Source: JALZKA01 sp963721645 (GTDB taxonomy: Bacteria; Actinomycetota; Thermoleophilia; Solirubrobacterales; 70-9). Taken from it: DNA of 64,000 nt. Below the pieces are notes generated by a model. It did not search any database. It saw only the letters and a list, made by a program, of their open reading frames with translations, and was not told the origin of the DNA. Positions 40,584 through 48,520 of this stretch are shown here, in pieces. The stretch lies in contig CAVRJK010000002.1 in assembly GCA_963721645.1 (NCBI GenBank), positions 1,674,001 to 1,738,000 of the forward strand, in the 5' to 3' direction. Each line of letters begins with the position of its first letter. The stretch's first letter is position 1. The translations under genes and the position numbers were made by a program.

Positions 40584-41117
40584 TTAGACCGCCTGCGCGA
40601 CTTCCTTTCTCAGTCTGTTCAGCTTCTCGCGCAGGCTGGCGTCGAGCACCATGTTGCCTACGCGAAGGACAAGGCCGCCGAGGATCTCCTCGTCGACGTT
40701 GGCCTCCAAGTCGATCTTGCGCTCCGTCTGGCTCTCGATTTCGTCACCGACGCGCTTCACGACGGCATCGGACAGCGGTATGGCGCTCGTGATGCGGACC
40801 TCGAGGCGCTTGTTCTCCTCGGCCCATAGCTCGTCGAAATAGGTGCGGATGCGGAAGATTGCCGGCATCCGGTGCTTCTCGGCGAGTAGAGACAGAAAGT
40901 TCGCGAACTCGTCCGAGGCGCCGTCGATTGCCTTGGCGATGCCTTCCCGCTTCTCCTGAGAGGAGAAGTACGGGCTGAAGAAGAACACCTGCAGATCGCG
41001 ATCCTCGTCGAGCGCGTCGGCGAACTCGCCGAGCTCCGACCGGATCTCGTCGATCTTGTTCTCTTCTTTGGCAACGTCAAAAAGGGCGTCGCCATATACA
41101 CGTGCGATCTCTTCCAT
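40584..41117 (-). CDS. atpH: ATP synthase delta subunit
   Basis: The 177-residue protein starts MEEIARVYGDALF, typical for delta/OSCP, and ends with the C-terminal motif VLRVGNMVLDASLREKLNRL. It links the peripheral stalk to the top of F1. Unlike the mycobacterial protein it is not fused to a b-subunit domain, since atpF is separate. Spacing to atpF is 11 bp. Confidence 0.93.
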   Translation of the reverse strand: MEEIARVYGDALFDVAKEENKIDEIRSELGEFADALDEDRDLQVFFFSPYFSSQEKREGIAKAIDGASDEFANFLSLLAEKHRMPAIFRIRTYFDELWAEENKRLEVRITSAIPLSDAVVKRVGDEIESQTERKIDLEANVDEEILGGLVLRVGNMVLDASLREKLNRLRKEVAQAV

Positions 41118-41128
41118 CGAGCCTTCCG

Positions 41129-41707
41129 CTACTCCGAGCGCTCCGCGCCGGCCAGAGCTGAAAAGTCCAGCTCCGAGAGCGCTTCTTCGATGAGCTTTTG
41201 ATGATCCTCATCGGTGAGCGTCTTCTTGGTGACCTTCTCGGTGGCGAGCACCGTCAGGTCCGCGACCTCTCGGCGGATCGAGTCCAGCGATCGACGCGTT
41301 TCGGCCTCGATGTCCTTGCGCGCGGCAGCAACCAGCTCCTCGCGCTTGGACTTGCCCTCGGCGGTCGCCTCGGACACGGCGTTCTCGGCGGTCTTGCGGG
41401 CGCGTGCCGAAATGTCGTCGGCCTGCTCGCGAGCCTCCTTCAGCCGGGCTCGGTACTCCTTGAGGATCTCGTCGGCCTCGGCGCGCTGGCGCTCGGAGGC
41501 CTCGATGTTCTCGCGGACCGCGTTCGCCCTCTTTTCGAGCGCCTCCCCGATCTTCGGGAACGCGACCCTCTTGAGCACGAGCATCGTGACTCCGAACGCG
41601 ATCAGCGTCCAGATCATCAACCCCAGACCCGGGGTGACGAGGAAACTCCCGCCCTCTTCCTCCGCTGCAAGCGGAAGAAGGGCCGTTATGTCGTTCACTG
41701 CCTCCAC
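41129..41707 (-). CDS. atpF: ATP synthase b subunit
   Basis: One membrane helix (about residues 25-48, GLGLMIWTLIAFGVTMLVL) is followed by a long Ala/Glu/Arg-rich coiled coil (about 55-150) and a C-terminal helix contacting delta. This is the peripheral-stalk b subunit in its usual place between c and delta. No second b' gene is present in the operon, so a homodimer is expected. Confidence 0.93.
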   Translation of the reverse strand: MEAVNDITALLPLAAEEEGGSFLVTPGLGLMIWTLIAFGVTMLVLKRVAFPKIGEALEKRANAVRENIEASERQRAEADEILKEYRARLKEAREQADDISARARKTAENAVSEATAEGKSKREELVAAARKDIEAETRRSLDSIRREVADLTVLATEKVTKKTLTDEDHQKLIEEALSELDFSALAGAERSE

Positions 41708-41716
41708 GCGCGCGGC

Positions 41717-41971
41717 CTAGAGGAAGAAGGCGATAAGACCGAAGATGAACGTGTAGAAGGCGACCGCCTCGGTGAGCGCGAAGCCGAGCCAGCGGATCGA
41801 CTGGAGCTCATCCTTCATCTCGGGCTGACGGGCGACCGACTCGATCTCTGCACCGAAGATGATGCCGACGCCGATGCCGGCACCGATCGAGCCCAGTCCC
41901 GCACCGATGCCGAGAGCGATCGACTTGAGGCCGTCGTCGGTCACCTCCGCGAGGGGGATCAGGAAATCCAT
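41717..41971 (-). CDS. atpE: ATP synthase c subunit
   Basis: The 84-residue hairpin has a glycine-rich first helix (ALGIGAGLGSIGAGIGVGI), a polar loop with ARQPE, and a second helix with the proton-binding Glu68 (GFALTEAVAFY). The motif looks like a proton rather than a sodium site. The start ATG has a strong AAAAGGAG upstream in an AT-rich leader, fitting the need for many copies. Confidence 0.97.
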   Translation of the reverse strand: MDFLIPLAEVTDDGLKSIALGIGAGLGSIGAGIGVGIIFGAEIESVARQPEMKDELQSIRWLGFALTEAVAFYTFIFGLIAFFL

Positions 41972-42065
41972 CGTGTTGCTCCTTTTGTGTTGGACATACA
42001 GTCTGTATGTATCTTAGATTGTAACAAGATGTTACTTGTGTTGGAAAAGTTCGTTCGTGGCATCG
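41972..42065 (-). promoter_or_regulatory. AT-rich structured spacer between atpB and atpE
   Basis: This 94-bp spacer is markedly AT-rich. It holds two hairpins, 41994-42010 (arms ACATACAG/CTGTATGT, one-base centre) and 42021-42035 (arms GTAACA/TGTTAC), which are flanked by a 10-bp direct repeat TTGTGTTGGA at 41985-41994 and 42036-42045. Read on the minus strand it leads into AAAAGGAG and the atpE ATG. It is likely a translation enhancer or mRNA-processing site that raises c-subunit output. Confidence 0.6.
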
Positions 42066-42977
42066 CTAATGGCTTTCGGCGGTCGCCCCGCCGATGTAGA
42101 TCGCGGTGAGAGTCGAGAAAATGAAGGCCTGAAGCGTCGCCACCAGGCCGATCTCGAAGAGGAAGAAGATGAGGGCGACGGGGAACGTCAGGACCCCGAT
42201 GGCTGCCAGGCCGAGGATGACGGCGAGTCCACCACCCATGAAGAGGATGAGGAGGTGGCCGGCGAGGATGTTGGCGAAGAGCCGCACCGAGAGCGAGATC
42301 GGCCGCACGAGGTGCGAGATCGCCTCGATGAGGAAGATGCCCGCCTTGGCCGGCGCGGGCATGTTCTCCAGCCCACCAGGCAACCAGCTGGCGAAGTAGG
42401 GAAAGAAGCCCTTGGCCCGGATCCCCTCGATGTGGTAGACCGCCGTGGCCACCAGGGCCAGTACCAGCGGGATCGCGATGTTCGCGGTCGTCGCATAGAT
42501 CGCGAACGTGGGCACGGCGACCCCGAAGACGTCAACGGTGTGCTCGGTGTTGGTCGGAAGCGGGATGTAGCCGAGCATGTTCGAGAACCAGATGAAAAAG
42601 AAGAGGCCGCCCAGGAAGGGGAACCAGCGGTTCGCGAGCTTCTCGTCGTGGAGATTGCCGCGAGTGATGTTGTTGCGCACCATGTCGTAGGCGAGCTCGA
42701 CGGCCATCTGGACCCGGTTGGGCTCACGCTGCATGCGGTTGGCGATATAGGTCATGACCCCGATCGTCAGAGCGCTCGCCATGAAGAGGTAGAGCACTGC
42801 TCGATTGATCGAGAAGTCGATGCCGCCGATGGAGATGGGGATCCACGCCTCGAGCAGGAACTCGTTCTGGGGCGCGAACTCCTCGTTCTTGCCGTCGGAG
42901 CCGAAGATGACGACCAGCAGCACCATCGCGGCCACGTACACGCCAAAAATCAGGAGTCCGAGCTGCCAGCGCTTCAT
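42066..42977 (-). CDS. atpB: ATP synthase a subunit
   Basis: The 303-residue membrane protein has the essential Arg232 in SLSVRLFANILAGH and the helix 6 motif FFLFEIGLVATLQAFIFSTL, plus an ANIAIPLVL helix. It forms the proton half-channels against the c-ring. It is longer than the E. coli protein at the N-terminus, with a soluble loop. The ATG overlaps the atpI stop (ATGA). Confidence 0.96.
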   Translation of the reverse strand: MKRWQLGLLIFGVYVAAMVLLVVIFGSDGKNEEFAPQNEFLLEAWIPISIGGIDFSINRAVLYLFMASALTIGVMTYIANRMQREPNRVQMAVELAYDMVRNNITRGNLHDEKLANRWFPFLGGLFFFIWFSNMLGYIPLPTNTEHTVDVFGVAVPTFAIYATTANIAIPLVLALVATAVYHIEGIRAKGFFPYFASWLPGGLENMPAPAKAGIFLIEAISHLVRPISLSVRLFANILAGHLLILFMGGGLAVILGLAAIGVLTFPVALIFFLFEIGLVATLQAFIFSTLTAIYIGGATAESH

Positions 42978-43387
42978 GCTGGATCTCCATCGTTGTGACC
43001 AACTGCGGACATGACCAGCTGCAAGGTAAACAGGGCGGTCAACAAAAGCGCCGCTGCCAAGCCATCTTCGCGCTCGGCAATCAAGCCGACCAGAAGCGCG
43101 GCAACCGTGATCATCCAGACCCGTCCGAGGCCCGAGATCGCCTTCATCTTGAAGGCGTCACGGCGATTGCCGGCGGCGAGGCTTCGCATCATTCGGGCAT
43201 CCGTGTAAGCGAGGACGAAGCGCTGCGCGATCCACACGCCGGCCGCTGCGGCGTAGCCCACCATTGACCAGTCCGCCGCGATGAATACCGGCAGCGCAAC
43301 TGCGAGCAGAACCAGATCGAGGTAGCGGACGATCGCCGAGGCTCCCGCGCCGGCCCGCTCAGATCCGCTTAAAGCGAGCGTGGACAA
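42974..43387 (-). CDS. atpI: AtpI-like ATP synthase accessory membrane protein
   Basis: Four hydrophobic segments in about 137 residues, and the position directly before atpB, match the AtpI assembly factor. The sequence itself is poorly conserved, so the call rests on size, topology and gene order (wecA-atpI-atpB as in mycobacteria). No ATG or GTG fits; TTG 43387 is the best start and overlaps the end of the AtpZ-like gene by 29 bp. Confidence 0.68.
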   Translation of the reverse strand: MSTLALSGSERAGAGASAIVRYLDLVLLAVALPVFIAADWSMVGYAAAAGVWIAQRFVLAYTDARMMRSLAAGNRRDAFKMKAISGLGRVWMITVAALLVGLIAEREDGLAAALLLTALFTLQLVMSAVGHNDGDPA

Positions 43388-43556
43388 GGACCATGCCCCC
43401 GACGATTCCAGCGAACAGTCCCGCCAAGCCGAGTGGCACGGCGAGGCCAACCAGTGAGCCGAGCCCGAACCCGACCGCTCCGCATCCCACCATCGCCCCG
43501 ACGAGAGACATGCCGGCGGTCGCGGCATCCATCCTCGTGGGGGGTTCTTGACTCAT
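43359..43556 (-). CDS. AtpZ-like small membrane protein, 65 aa
   Basis: The ATG at 43556 opens a 65-residue protein with two glycine-rich helices (GMSLVGAMVGCGAVGFGLGSLVG and GLAGLFAGIVGGMVLVHAR, each quoted by part) and a basic end. That is the AtpZ/AtpQ pattern of putative F0F1-associated cation-transport proteins found beside atpI. It is the first gene after wecA and overlaps atpI. Confidence 0.65.
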   Translation of the reverse strand: MSQEPPTRMDAATAGMSLVGAMVGCGAVGFGLGSLVGLAVPLGLAGLFAGIVGGMVLVHARFKRI

Positions 43557-43666
43557 CCGAGTCTGAAGGGGTTGGGGCAGACAATTAGGCGTGGGGATTT
43601 GTGGCTCAGAAAAAGGAGATAGCCGCTCCGGGGGCGCTGCGCGCCGAGCCCGTGCGGCGGGCGACG

Positions 43667-43672
43667 AATATA
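43667..43672 (-). promoter_or_regulatory. Possible -10 element (TATATT) for the atp operon
   Basis: The 171-bp spacer 43557-43727 is the longest gap within the wecA-atp run. On the minus strand it has TTGGATATATTCG about 110 bp before the AtpZ-like ATG, standing out from GC-rich surroundings; AAAAGGAGAT follows nearer to the gene. No good -35 box is seen at 16-18 bp. Confidence 0.25.
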
Positions 43673-43727
43673 TCCAATAACGCTTGTCACCTTGCGGACT
43701 TGGCGACGAACTCATGACGAAAAGCAG

Positions 43728-45014
43728 TTAAGGCGGTGGGAGAGCTTTGAACTCCCCCGTTTCGGGATCCAGGCCGCGGAACTCGCCGGTGTCGGGGTCG
43801 ATCGCGGCGAAGCTGCCCGTTTCGAGTTCGCGCGCCACACCTTCGTCGACCTCGGATGCAGGGACGCCTCCGGGTCGTGACGCGGCGAGCTGGCGGGAAC
43901 GGATCCCGCGAAGCTTCAGGATCTCTAAGACGACGATCAAATAAATGCTCGCGGCGAGCGCAATCAAGAGGAACACCACCATCACCGCCGTCCAGGCAGC
44001 ATCGAAATTGCCGTGATCGTCCGAGTACGGCACAAAGCGAATCGCCAGCGCGAGGCCGGCCATGACGAGCGCCCACGCATAGAGGTAGGCGAGCGTCCGC
44101 CGCTGCGAGAAGCCCAGGTTCGCCATCCGGTGGTGGAAGTGGGAACGATCTGCCTCGTAGATCGGACGCCGGTACTTGATCCTCTTCGCGATCACAAAGC
44201 TCGTGTCGAGGATCGGCACCGTCAGGACGATCAACGGCAGGAACAGGGCGACCACGGCATTCGTCTTGAGCGCGCCCTGGATGGCGATGCAGCCCAGGAG
44301 GAACCCGAGGAGGTTCGACCCCGTGTCCCCCATGAAGCTCGAGGCAGGGGGGAAGCCGTGGCGCAGGAAGCCAAGCGCCGCTCCCGCGGTCAGCGCGGCC
44401 AGGACGCCCGCCGCGTTCCGGTCGAGCGACAGGGCGATGACGGCGAGAGCGGCGGCGGAGATCACGCACACACCGGCGGCGAGGCCATCGACCCCGTCGG
44501 TCAGGTTGATGATGTTCACCATCGCGACGATGCCGAACACGGTGAGCGCCTCTCCCAGGTCGATCGAACCGACGAGATCGACGCCCGCCGGATCGACCCC
44601 GCCGAGGAACGGCAGGGTGAACTGAGTGACCGTCACGCCGGCCGAGACCGGGATGACCGTTGCCCCGATCTGACCCGCGAGCTTCAAGGCAGCATGGAGA
44701 TCGAAGACGTCGTCGATAACGCCGACCGCGGCGATGGCGACAGCGCCGGCCAGGATCGCTCGCGTCTCGTCACCCCGGGGGCCGTCGCCCAGAGGCAGGA
44801 AGAGAATCCCGGCGACCAGGACCCCGATAAGGATCGCGAGCCCGCCGAGCTTGGGCGTCGGCGTGACATGGAGGCTCCGGGCGTTCGGTATGTCGATCGC
44901 GCCGATCCGCCGTGCGATCCATTCCGAGGCGGGCACCAGGAGGAGTGCCAGAACCGCTGCGACAACGAAGGCGTAGACGGCGTCGATCGTCTGTGGAATG
45001 GCGTCGATCAACAT
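43728..45014 (-). CDS. wecA: Polyprenyl-phosphate GlcNAc-1-phosphate transferase (WecA/Rfe/TagO type)
   Basis: The 428-residue membrane protein has about ten helices, Asp101-Asp102 (VIDDVFDL), Asn170 and Asp173 (NIINLTDGVDG), GDTGSNLLG and the HFHHR box, which together place it in the MraY/WecA superfamily on the WecA side. It starts synthesis of envelope glycans by moving sugar-1-phosphate to the lipid carrier. The C-terminus carries three imperfect decapeptide repeats (TGSFAAIDPD, TGEFRGLDPE, TGEFKALPPP), not part of the enzyme fold. It is upstream of the atp genes, as Rfe is in mycobacteria. Confidence 0.92.
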   Translation of the reverse strand: MLIDAIPQTIDAVYAFVVAAVLALLLVPASEWIARRIGAIDIPNARSLHVTPTPKLGGLAILIGVLVAGILFLPLGDGPRGDETRAILAGAVAIAAVGVIDDVFDLHAALKLAGQIGATVIPVSAGVTVTQFTLPFLGGVDPAGVDLVGSIDLGEALTVFGIVAMVNIINLTDGVDGLAAGVCVISAAALAVIALSLDRNAAGVLAALTAGAALGFLRHGFPPASSFMGDTGSNLLGFLLGCIAIQGALKTNAVVALFLPLIVLTVPILDTSFVIAKRIKYRRPIYEADRSHFHHRMANLGFSQRRTLAYLYAWALVMAGLALAIRFVPYSDDHGNFDAAWTAVMVVFLLIALAASIYLIVVLEILKLRGIRSRQLAASRPGGVPASEVDEGVARELETGSFAAIDPDTGEFRGLDPETGEFKALPPP

Positions 45015-45020
45015 TTCGCC

Positions 45021-46055
45021 CTAGCCCGCCGCTCCGAGGATCCCGTCAACGAGGAATGCCGCATCCCGTGGATTCTGAACGCCCGCGGGGGTCGAGCGCT
45101 TCGCGAGCTCCAGCTGAGCCGGGTCGTCTAGAGGCAGCAACAGTCCCTCGGCCATGAGCTTTTCATCCACCGCGCCCAGCTCGCCCGTGAAGATCGTGCG
45201 GACCGGCGTGCCGAGCGCGACGGCTTCCCGGTTCATCGTGCCCCCGGCCGAAACGACGAGGTCTGCGTAGGCGATCAGGCTCTGCGCGTCGATCGCCTCG
45301 CGCGGGACGACGAGGCCGGGATCGGCCCGGGCTTCCGCTTCGGCGCGCTGTGCCTCTGTTCGCGGGATGAGCACGGCAACGGCCGCCTCGGCTTTCGAAA
45401 GTCTGTCGAGAACCGCGCCATAAAGCGGGTTCGCCGCGTGATAGGCCGACGTCTCCGGGGGAGGACGGACGACGACCAAGACGCGATCGTCCATGCGGTC
45501 GGACGAGACGCCCATCTCGGGCAGGCCGAGGTCCGAGAGAACTCCCGGCGTCGGCTCGAAGCCCGCCAGGTAGTAGTCCTCCTTCAGACCCGGGTAGCGC
45601 ACGAGCTTCGCCTCGGCAGCCCCTGCCTTGACCATGGCCTCGACGGGAATCGCGTCCGGAACCAGCACGCGCCGCGCAACCCGCCAGGCCAGCTTGCGCT
45701 GAAGCCCGGCGTGCTCGTAGTCCTGCATCTGCGCCGATGGGATCCGAAGCAGCGACGAAACGACGGCGAGATCCACCGATCCGTGGGCAACCGAGAGGTC
45801 GAAGCGCTTGGGACGTGCCCAGCGCGCGAGCTGCGCACTTCGGCCGGCGAGCGCCGAGGCCTTGCGCAGTTTCGAGCCTCCTCCGTGGCGCCCGACAACG
45901 GTGTGGTCCAATCCGAGGCGCTTCAGGATGCCAACGGTCTGGCCGTATTCGCGCGTGGTTATTTCGACCTCGTGGCCGTGCTCGCGCAGGCGCTCGACGA
46001 TGGGCCGCAGCACGAGCGGGTGCGCAGCGGCAGTTAAGTCGACCCAGACCCGCAT
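45021..46055 (-). CDS. DUF354 family glycosyltransferase-like protein
   Basis: The 344-residue protein fits the DUF354 pattern: VDLTAAAHPLVLRPIVERLREHGHEV at the N-terminus (in parts), MQDYEHAG, YPGLKEDYYL, and VSAGGTMNREAVALGTPV near the C-terminus, resembling UDP-GlcNAc epimerase/GT-B folds. It probably acts on a sugar nucleotide or lipid-linked sugar and lies 6 bp before wecA in the same operon, which supports a role in the same glycan. Confidence 0.82.
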   Translation of the reverse strand: MRVWVDLTAAAHPLVLRPIVERLREHGHEVEITTREYGQTVGILKRLGLDHTVVGRHGGGSKLRKASALAGRSAQLARWARPKRFDLSVAHGSVDLAVVSSLLRIPSAQMQDYEHAGLQRKLAWRVARRVLVPDAIPVEAMVKAGAAEAKLVRYPGLKEDYYLAGFEPTPGVLSDLGLPEMGVSSDRMDDRVLVVVRPPPETSAYHAANPLYGAVLDRLSKAEAAVAVLIPRTEAQRAEAEARADPGLVVPREAIDAQSLIAYADLVVSAGGTMNREAVALGTPVRTIFTGELGAVDEKLMAEGLLLPLDDPAQLELAKRSTPAGVQNPRDAAFLVDGILGAAG

Positions 46056-46091
46056 GGCCTGAGCCTAGTTCGGGGTCTGGACGCGCAGCTC

Positions 46092-47375
46092 CTAGGCGGT
46101 CGCGAGTGGCGAGAGTTGCGGGTAGAGCGGGTAGCGGTCCATCAGGGCCCTCGTCTGCTCGGACAGAGCTGCCTTCTCGTTGTCGAAGCGGTCCGAGAGC
46201 GCAGCGGAGATCACGTCGGCGATCTCGCGCATGTCGTCCTCCACCAGACCACGAGTGGTCAGGGCCGGCGTGCCGATCCGAAGCCCGGACGGATTCATCG
46301 GCGGGCGCTCGTCGAACGGGATCGCGTTGCGGTTGACCGTGATCCCGACCTCGTCGAGACGTTCCTCGCCTTCCTTGCCGTCGAGCCCGGTCGGGTTGAG
46401 GTCCACCAAGACGAGGTGCGTGTCGGTGCCGCCGGTCAACACCTCGACGCCGCCCTTGACCAGACCTTCTCCCAGCGCGCGGGCGTTGGCGACGGTCTGG
46501 CGCTGGCGCTCACGGAACGGCTCGCTCGCGGCGATCCGGAGCGCCACGGCCTTTGCGGCGATGATGTGCATCAAGGGGCCGCCCTGCTGGCCGGGGAAGA
46601 TCGAGCGGTCGATGTCCTTTTGAAGTTCCTCTTTGCAGAGAATCAGGCCCGAGCGTGGGCCGCAGAGCGTCTTGTGAACGGTGGTCGTGACCACGTCGCA
46701 ATGCTCGACGGGGTTGGGGTGTTCACCCGCGGCGACGAGGCCGGCGAAGTGCGCCATGTCGCACATGAGCATCGCGCCGACAGAGTCCGCGATCTCGCGG
46801 AAGCGTGCGAAGTCGAGTTGGCGGGAATACGCGGACCAGCCGGTGATGATGAGCTTTGGCCGTTCCTCCTCGGCGACCCGCTGGACCTCGTCCATGTCGA
46901 TCCGGTAGTCCTCGCGCGAGACGCCGTAGGCGGCCACGTCGTAGAGCTTCCCCGACACGTTCAGCTTCATCCCGTGCGTGAGGTGGCCGCCGTGATCCAA
47001 CTGCAACCCCATGATCTTGTCGCCCGGGTCCAGGAGGGCCATGTAGACGGCGTTGTTCGCCTGCGCACCGGCGTGGGGCTGGACATTCGCGTGCTCGGCG
47101 CCGAACAGTGACTTGGCACGGTCGATCGCGAGTTGCTCGCCGACATCGACTTCCTCGCAACCTCCGTAGTAGCGACGGCCCGGGTAGCCCTCGGCGTACT
47201 TGTTCGTGAGCACGGAGCCCGCGGCCTCGAGGACCGCCTGGGGAACAAAATTCTCCGAGGCGATCATCTCGAGCGTGCCCTGCTGGCGCGCCAGCTCGCG
47301 GTCGAGCACCTGCGCGATCTCGGGGTCCACTTCGGCGATGGGCGCGGTCTGGAAGTCGTCGGGAAGATCAGTCAT
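46092..47375 (-). CDS. glyA: Serine hydroxymethyltransferase
   Basis: The 427-residue PLP enzyme has TLEMIASENF, KYAEGYPGRRYYGG, LDHGGHLTHG, MCDMAHFAGL and PLP-binding Lys235 (TTTVHKTLCGP). It interconverts serine and glycine with tetrahydrofolate. AGGAG precedes the ATG. It heads a leftward run with DUF354 and wecA, though the 36-bp gap leaves room for separate transcription. I see no glycine riboswitch upstream. Confidence 0.96.
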   Translation of the reverse strand: MTDLPDDFQTAPIAEVDPEIAQVLDRELARQQGTLEMIASENFVPQAVLEAAGSVLTNKYAEGYPGRRYYGGCEEVDVGEQLAIDRAKSLFGAEHANVQPHAGAQANNAVYMALLDPGDKIMGLQLDHGGHLTHGMKLNVSGKLYDVAAYGVSREDYRIDMDEVQRVAEEERPKLIITGWSAYSRQLDFARFREIADSVGAMLMCDMAHFAGLVAAGEHPNPVEHCDVVTTTVHKTLCGPRSGLILCKEELQKDIDRSIFPGQQGGPLMHIIAAKAVALRIAASEPFRERQRQTVANARALGEGLVKGGVEVLTGGTDTHLVLVDLNPTGLDGKEGEERLDEVGITVNRNAIPFDERPPMNPSGLRIGTPALTTRGLVEDDMREIADVISAALSDRFDNEKAALSEQTRALMDRYPLYPQLSPLATA

Positions 47376-47433
47376 GGAGGCTCCTGGTGGCTCGGTATCG
47401 CGTCGAGGGTTCAGGTTGACACGTTACGGATAC

Positions 47434-47455
47434 GGCGCGACGGAGCCTTCGCGCC
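47434..47455. promoter_or_regulatory. Inverted repeat in the glyA/R2lox divergent spacer
   Basis: Arms 47434-47440 (GGCGCGA) and 47449-47455 (TCGCGCC) are perfectly complementary around 8 bases, about 60 bp before the glyA ATG and just upstream of the -35 of the oxidase promoter. It may be an operator or an RNA hairpin in the glyA leader. Confidence 0.35.
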
Positions 47456-47465
47456 AGGTCAGTGG

Positions 47466-47494
47466 TTGACTATTTGTTGATCGTATGGTAAATA
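47466..47494 (+). promoter_or_regulatory. Sigma-70-type promoter for the R2lox-like gene
   Basis: TTGACT (47466-47471), a 17-base spacer and TAAATA (47489-47494) form a near-consensus promoter in an AT-rich island 45 bp before the GTG start. TATTT at 47471 and AAATA at 47490 frame the spacer symmetrically, so the TetR gene downstream could act here. GAAAGG is a good ribosome-binding site before 47539. Confidence 0.7.
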
Positions 47495-47538
47495 ATGTGC
47501 GGACTGACCGCTTCCGCTAACCGACGAAAGGCATCACA

Positions 47539-48516
47539 GTGAGCGACACGACGACCGCGGGCACCAACGGCGAGGCCCCCGAATCCGAGGATGAGGCCCT
47601 CCAGGTTCTCCTCGACGGCGACATCGACAAGGTCATGGCGGGACTCGACCGCATCGTCGAGGCTGCCCCTTCTTACGAGAAGCTCTTCGCGCGCTGGCAG
47701 CGTCAGCACTGGTCCACCGAGGACTTCGACTTCACTGAGGACGCCCGCCAGTGGGCCGATCCGGACATGTTCACCGACGAGGTGCGCCAGTTCCTGGCCT
47801 TCGGCTTCAGCGAGTTCTTCATCGCCGAGGACCGGGTCACCGTGGAGCTCCTCCCCTTCGCGATCGCCGCGCCGCACAAGGAAGCGCAGCTGTTCTTGAC
47901 CACCCAGATCTCCGACGAGGCCAAGCACGTCGTCTTCTGGGACCGCTTCTACCGCGAGGTCTTCAACTCTGACGCCGACGGCATCGCCGAGCAGCTCAAC
48001 CAGCACCGCTACGTCGTCAACAAGGACTGGGAGACGATGTTCGACGACATCCTCCACAACTGCGCTGAGGACCTGCGCAAGGACCCCTCGAACTTCGAGG
48101 CCCTGGTCCGCGGGGTGACCGTGTACATGGTCGTCATCGAGGGGATGCTCGCGCTCACCGCGGCCCGCTTCATGATCAAGGCGCTCAAGGACAACGGCTG
48201 GTTCCCCGGCTTCGTCCAGGGGTTCACCGCGGTCAACCGCGACGAGTCGCGCCACGTCGGCTTCGGGGTCAAGTTCCTCGCCGATGCGATCAAGGAGGAT
48301 CCGAAGAACGCCGACGTCGTCGTCGCGACGCTCAAGGAGTGCCTGCCCGTTGCCCCCCTCGTCTTCGTGCCGCCGTGGGTCGATGACCCGTACGACTTCG
48401 AGACGCCCTTCTACCACTCGTCCGAGATCTTCGAGTACGCGACCAAGGCGCTTTCGAAGAAGCTCGCGGCAATGGGCCTCGACCCGGCGATGCTCGGCGA
48501 CCCGGCCCCGGCCTGA
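47539..48516 (+). CDS. R2lox-like ferritin-fold metal oxidase (RNR beta-like)
   Basis: The 325-residue protein has all six metal ligands of the R2 fold: Glu97, Glu127, His130, Glu201, Glu236 and His239 (IAED, DEAKH, IEGML, DESRH). Position His130+4, the place of the radical Tyr in class Ia R2, is Trp134. Val100 and Tyr196 stand exactly where R2lox of M. tuberculosis (Rv0233) has the Val71-Tyr162 pair that becomes cross-linked. No large RNR subunit is nearby. I therefore read it as a ligand-binding oxidase with a possible Mn/Fe site rather than a nucleotide reductase, though automatic annotation would probably say RNR beta. A TetR gene follows after 4 bp. Confidence 0.8.
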   Translation: MSDTTTAGTNGEAPESEDEALQVLLDGDIDKVMAGLDRIVEAAPSYEKLFARWQRQHWSTEDFDFTEDARQWADPDMFTDEVRQFLAFGFSEFFIAEDRVTVELLPFAIAAPHKEAQLFLTTQISDEAKHVVFWDRFYREVFNSDADGIAEQLNQHRYVVNKDWETMFDDILHNCAEDLRKDPSNFEALVRGVTVYMVVIEGMLALTAARFMIKALKDNGWFPGFVQGFTAVNRDESRHVGFGVKFLADAIKEDPKNADVVVATLKECLPVAPLVFVPPWVDDPYDFETPFYHSSEIFEYATKALSKKLAAMGLDPAMLGDPAPA

Positions 48517-48520
48517 GGCT

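Noticed and set aside
47376..47538. Glycine riboswitch before glyA
   Set aside because: One simple hairpin is present but none of the conserved glycine-aptamer elements; the AT-rich part is better read as the promoter of the divergent gene.
47539..48516. Ribonucleotide reductase beta subunit
   Set aside because: The ferritin fold fits, but the radical Tyr position is Trp and no large subunit is present; Val100/Tyr196 favour R2lox.
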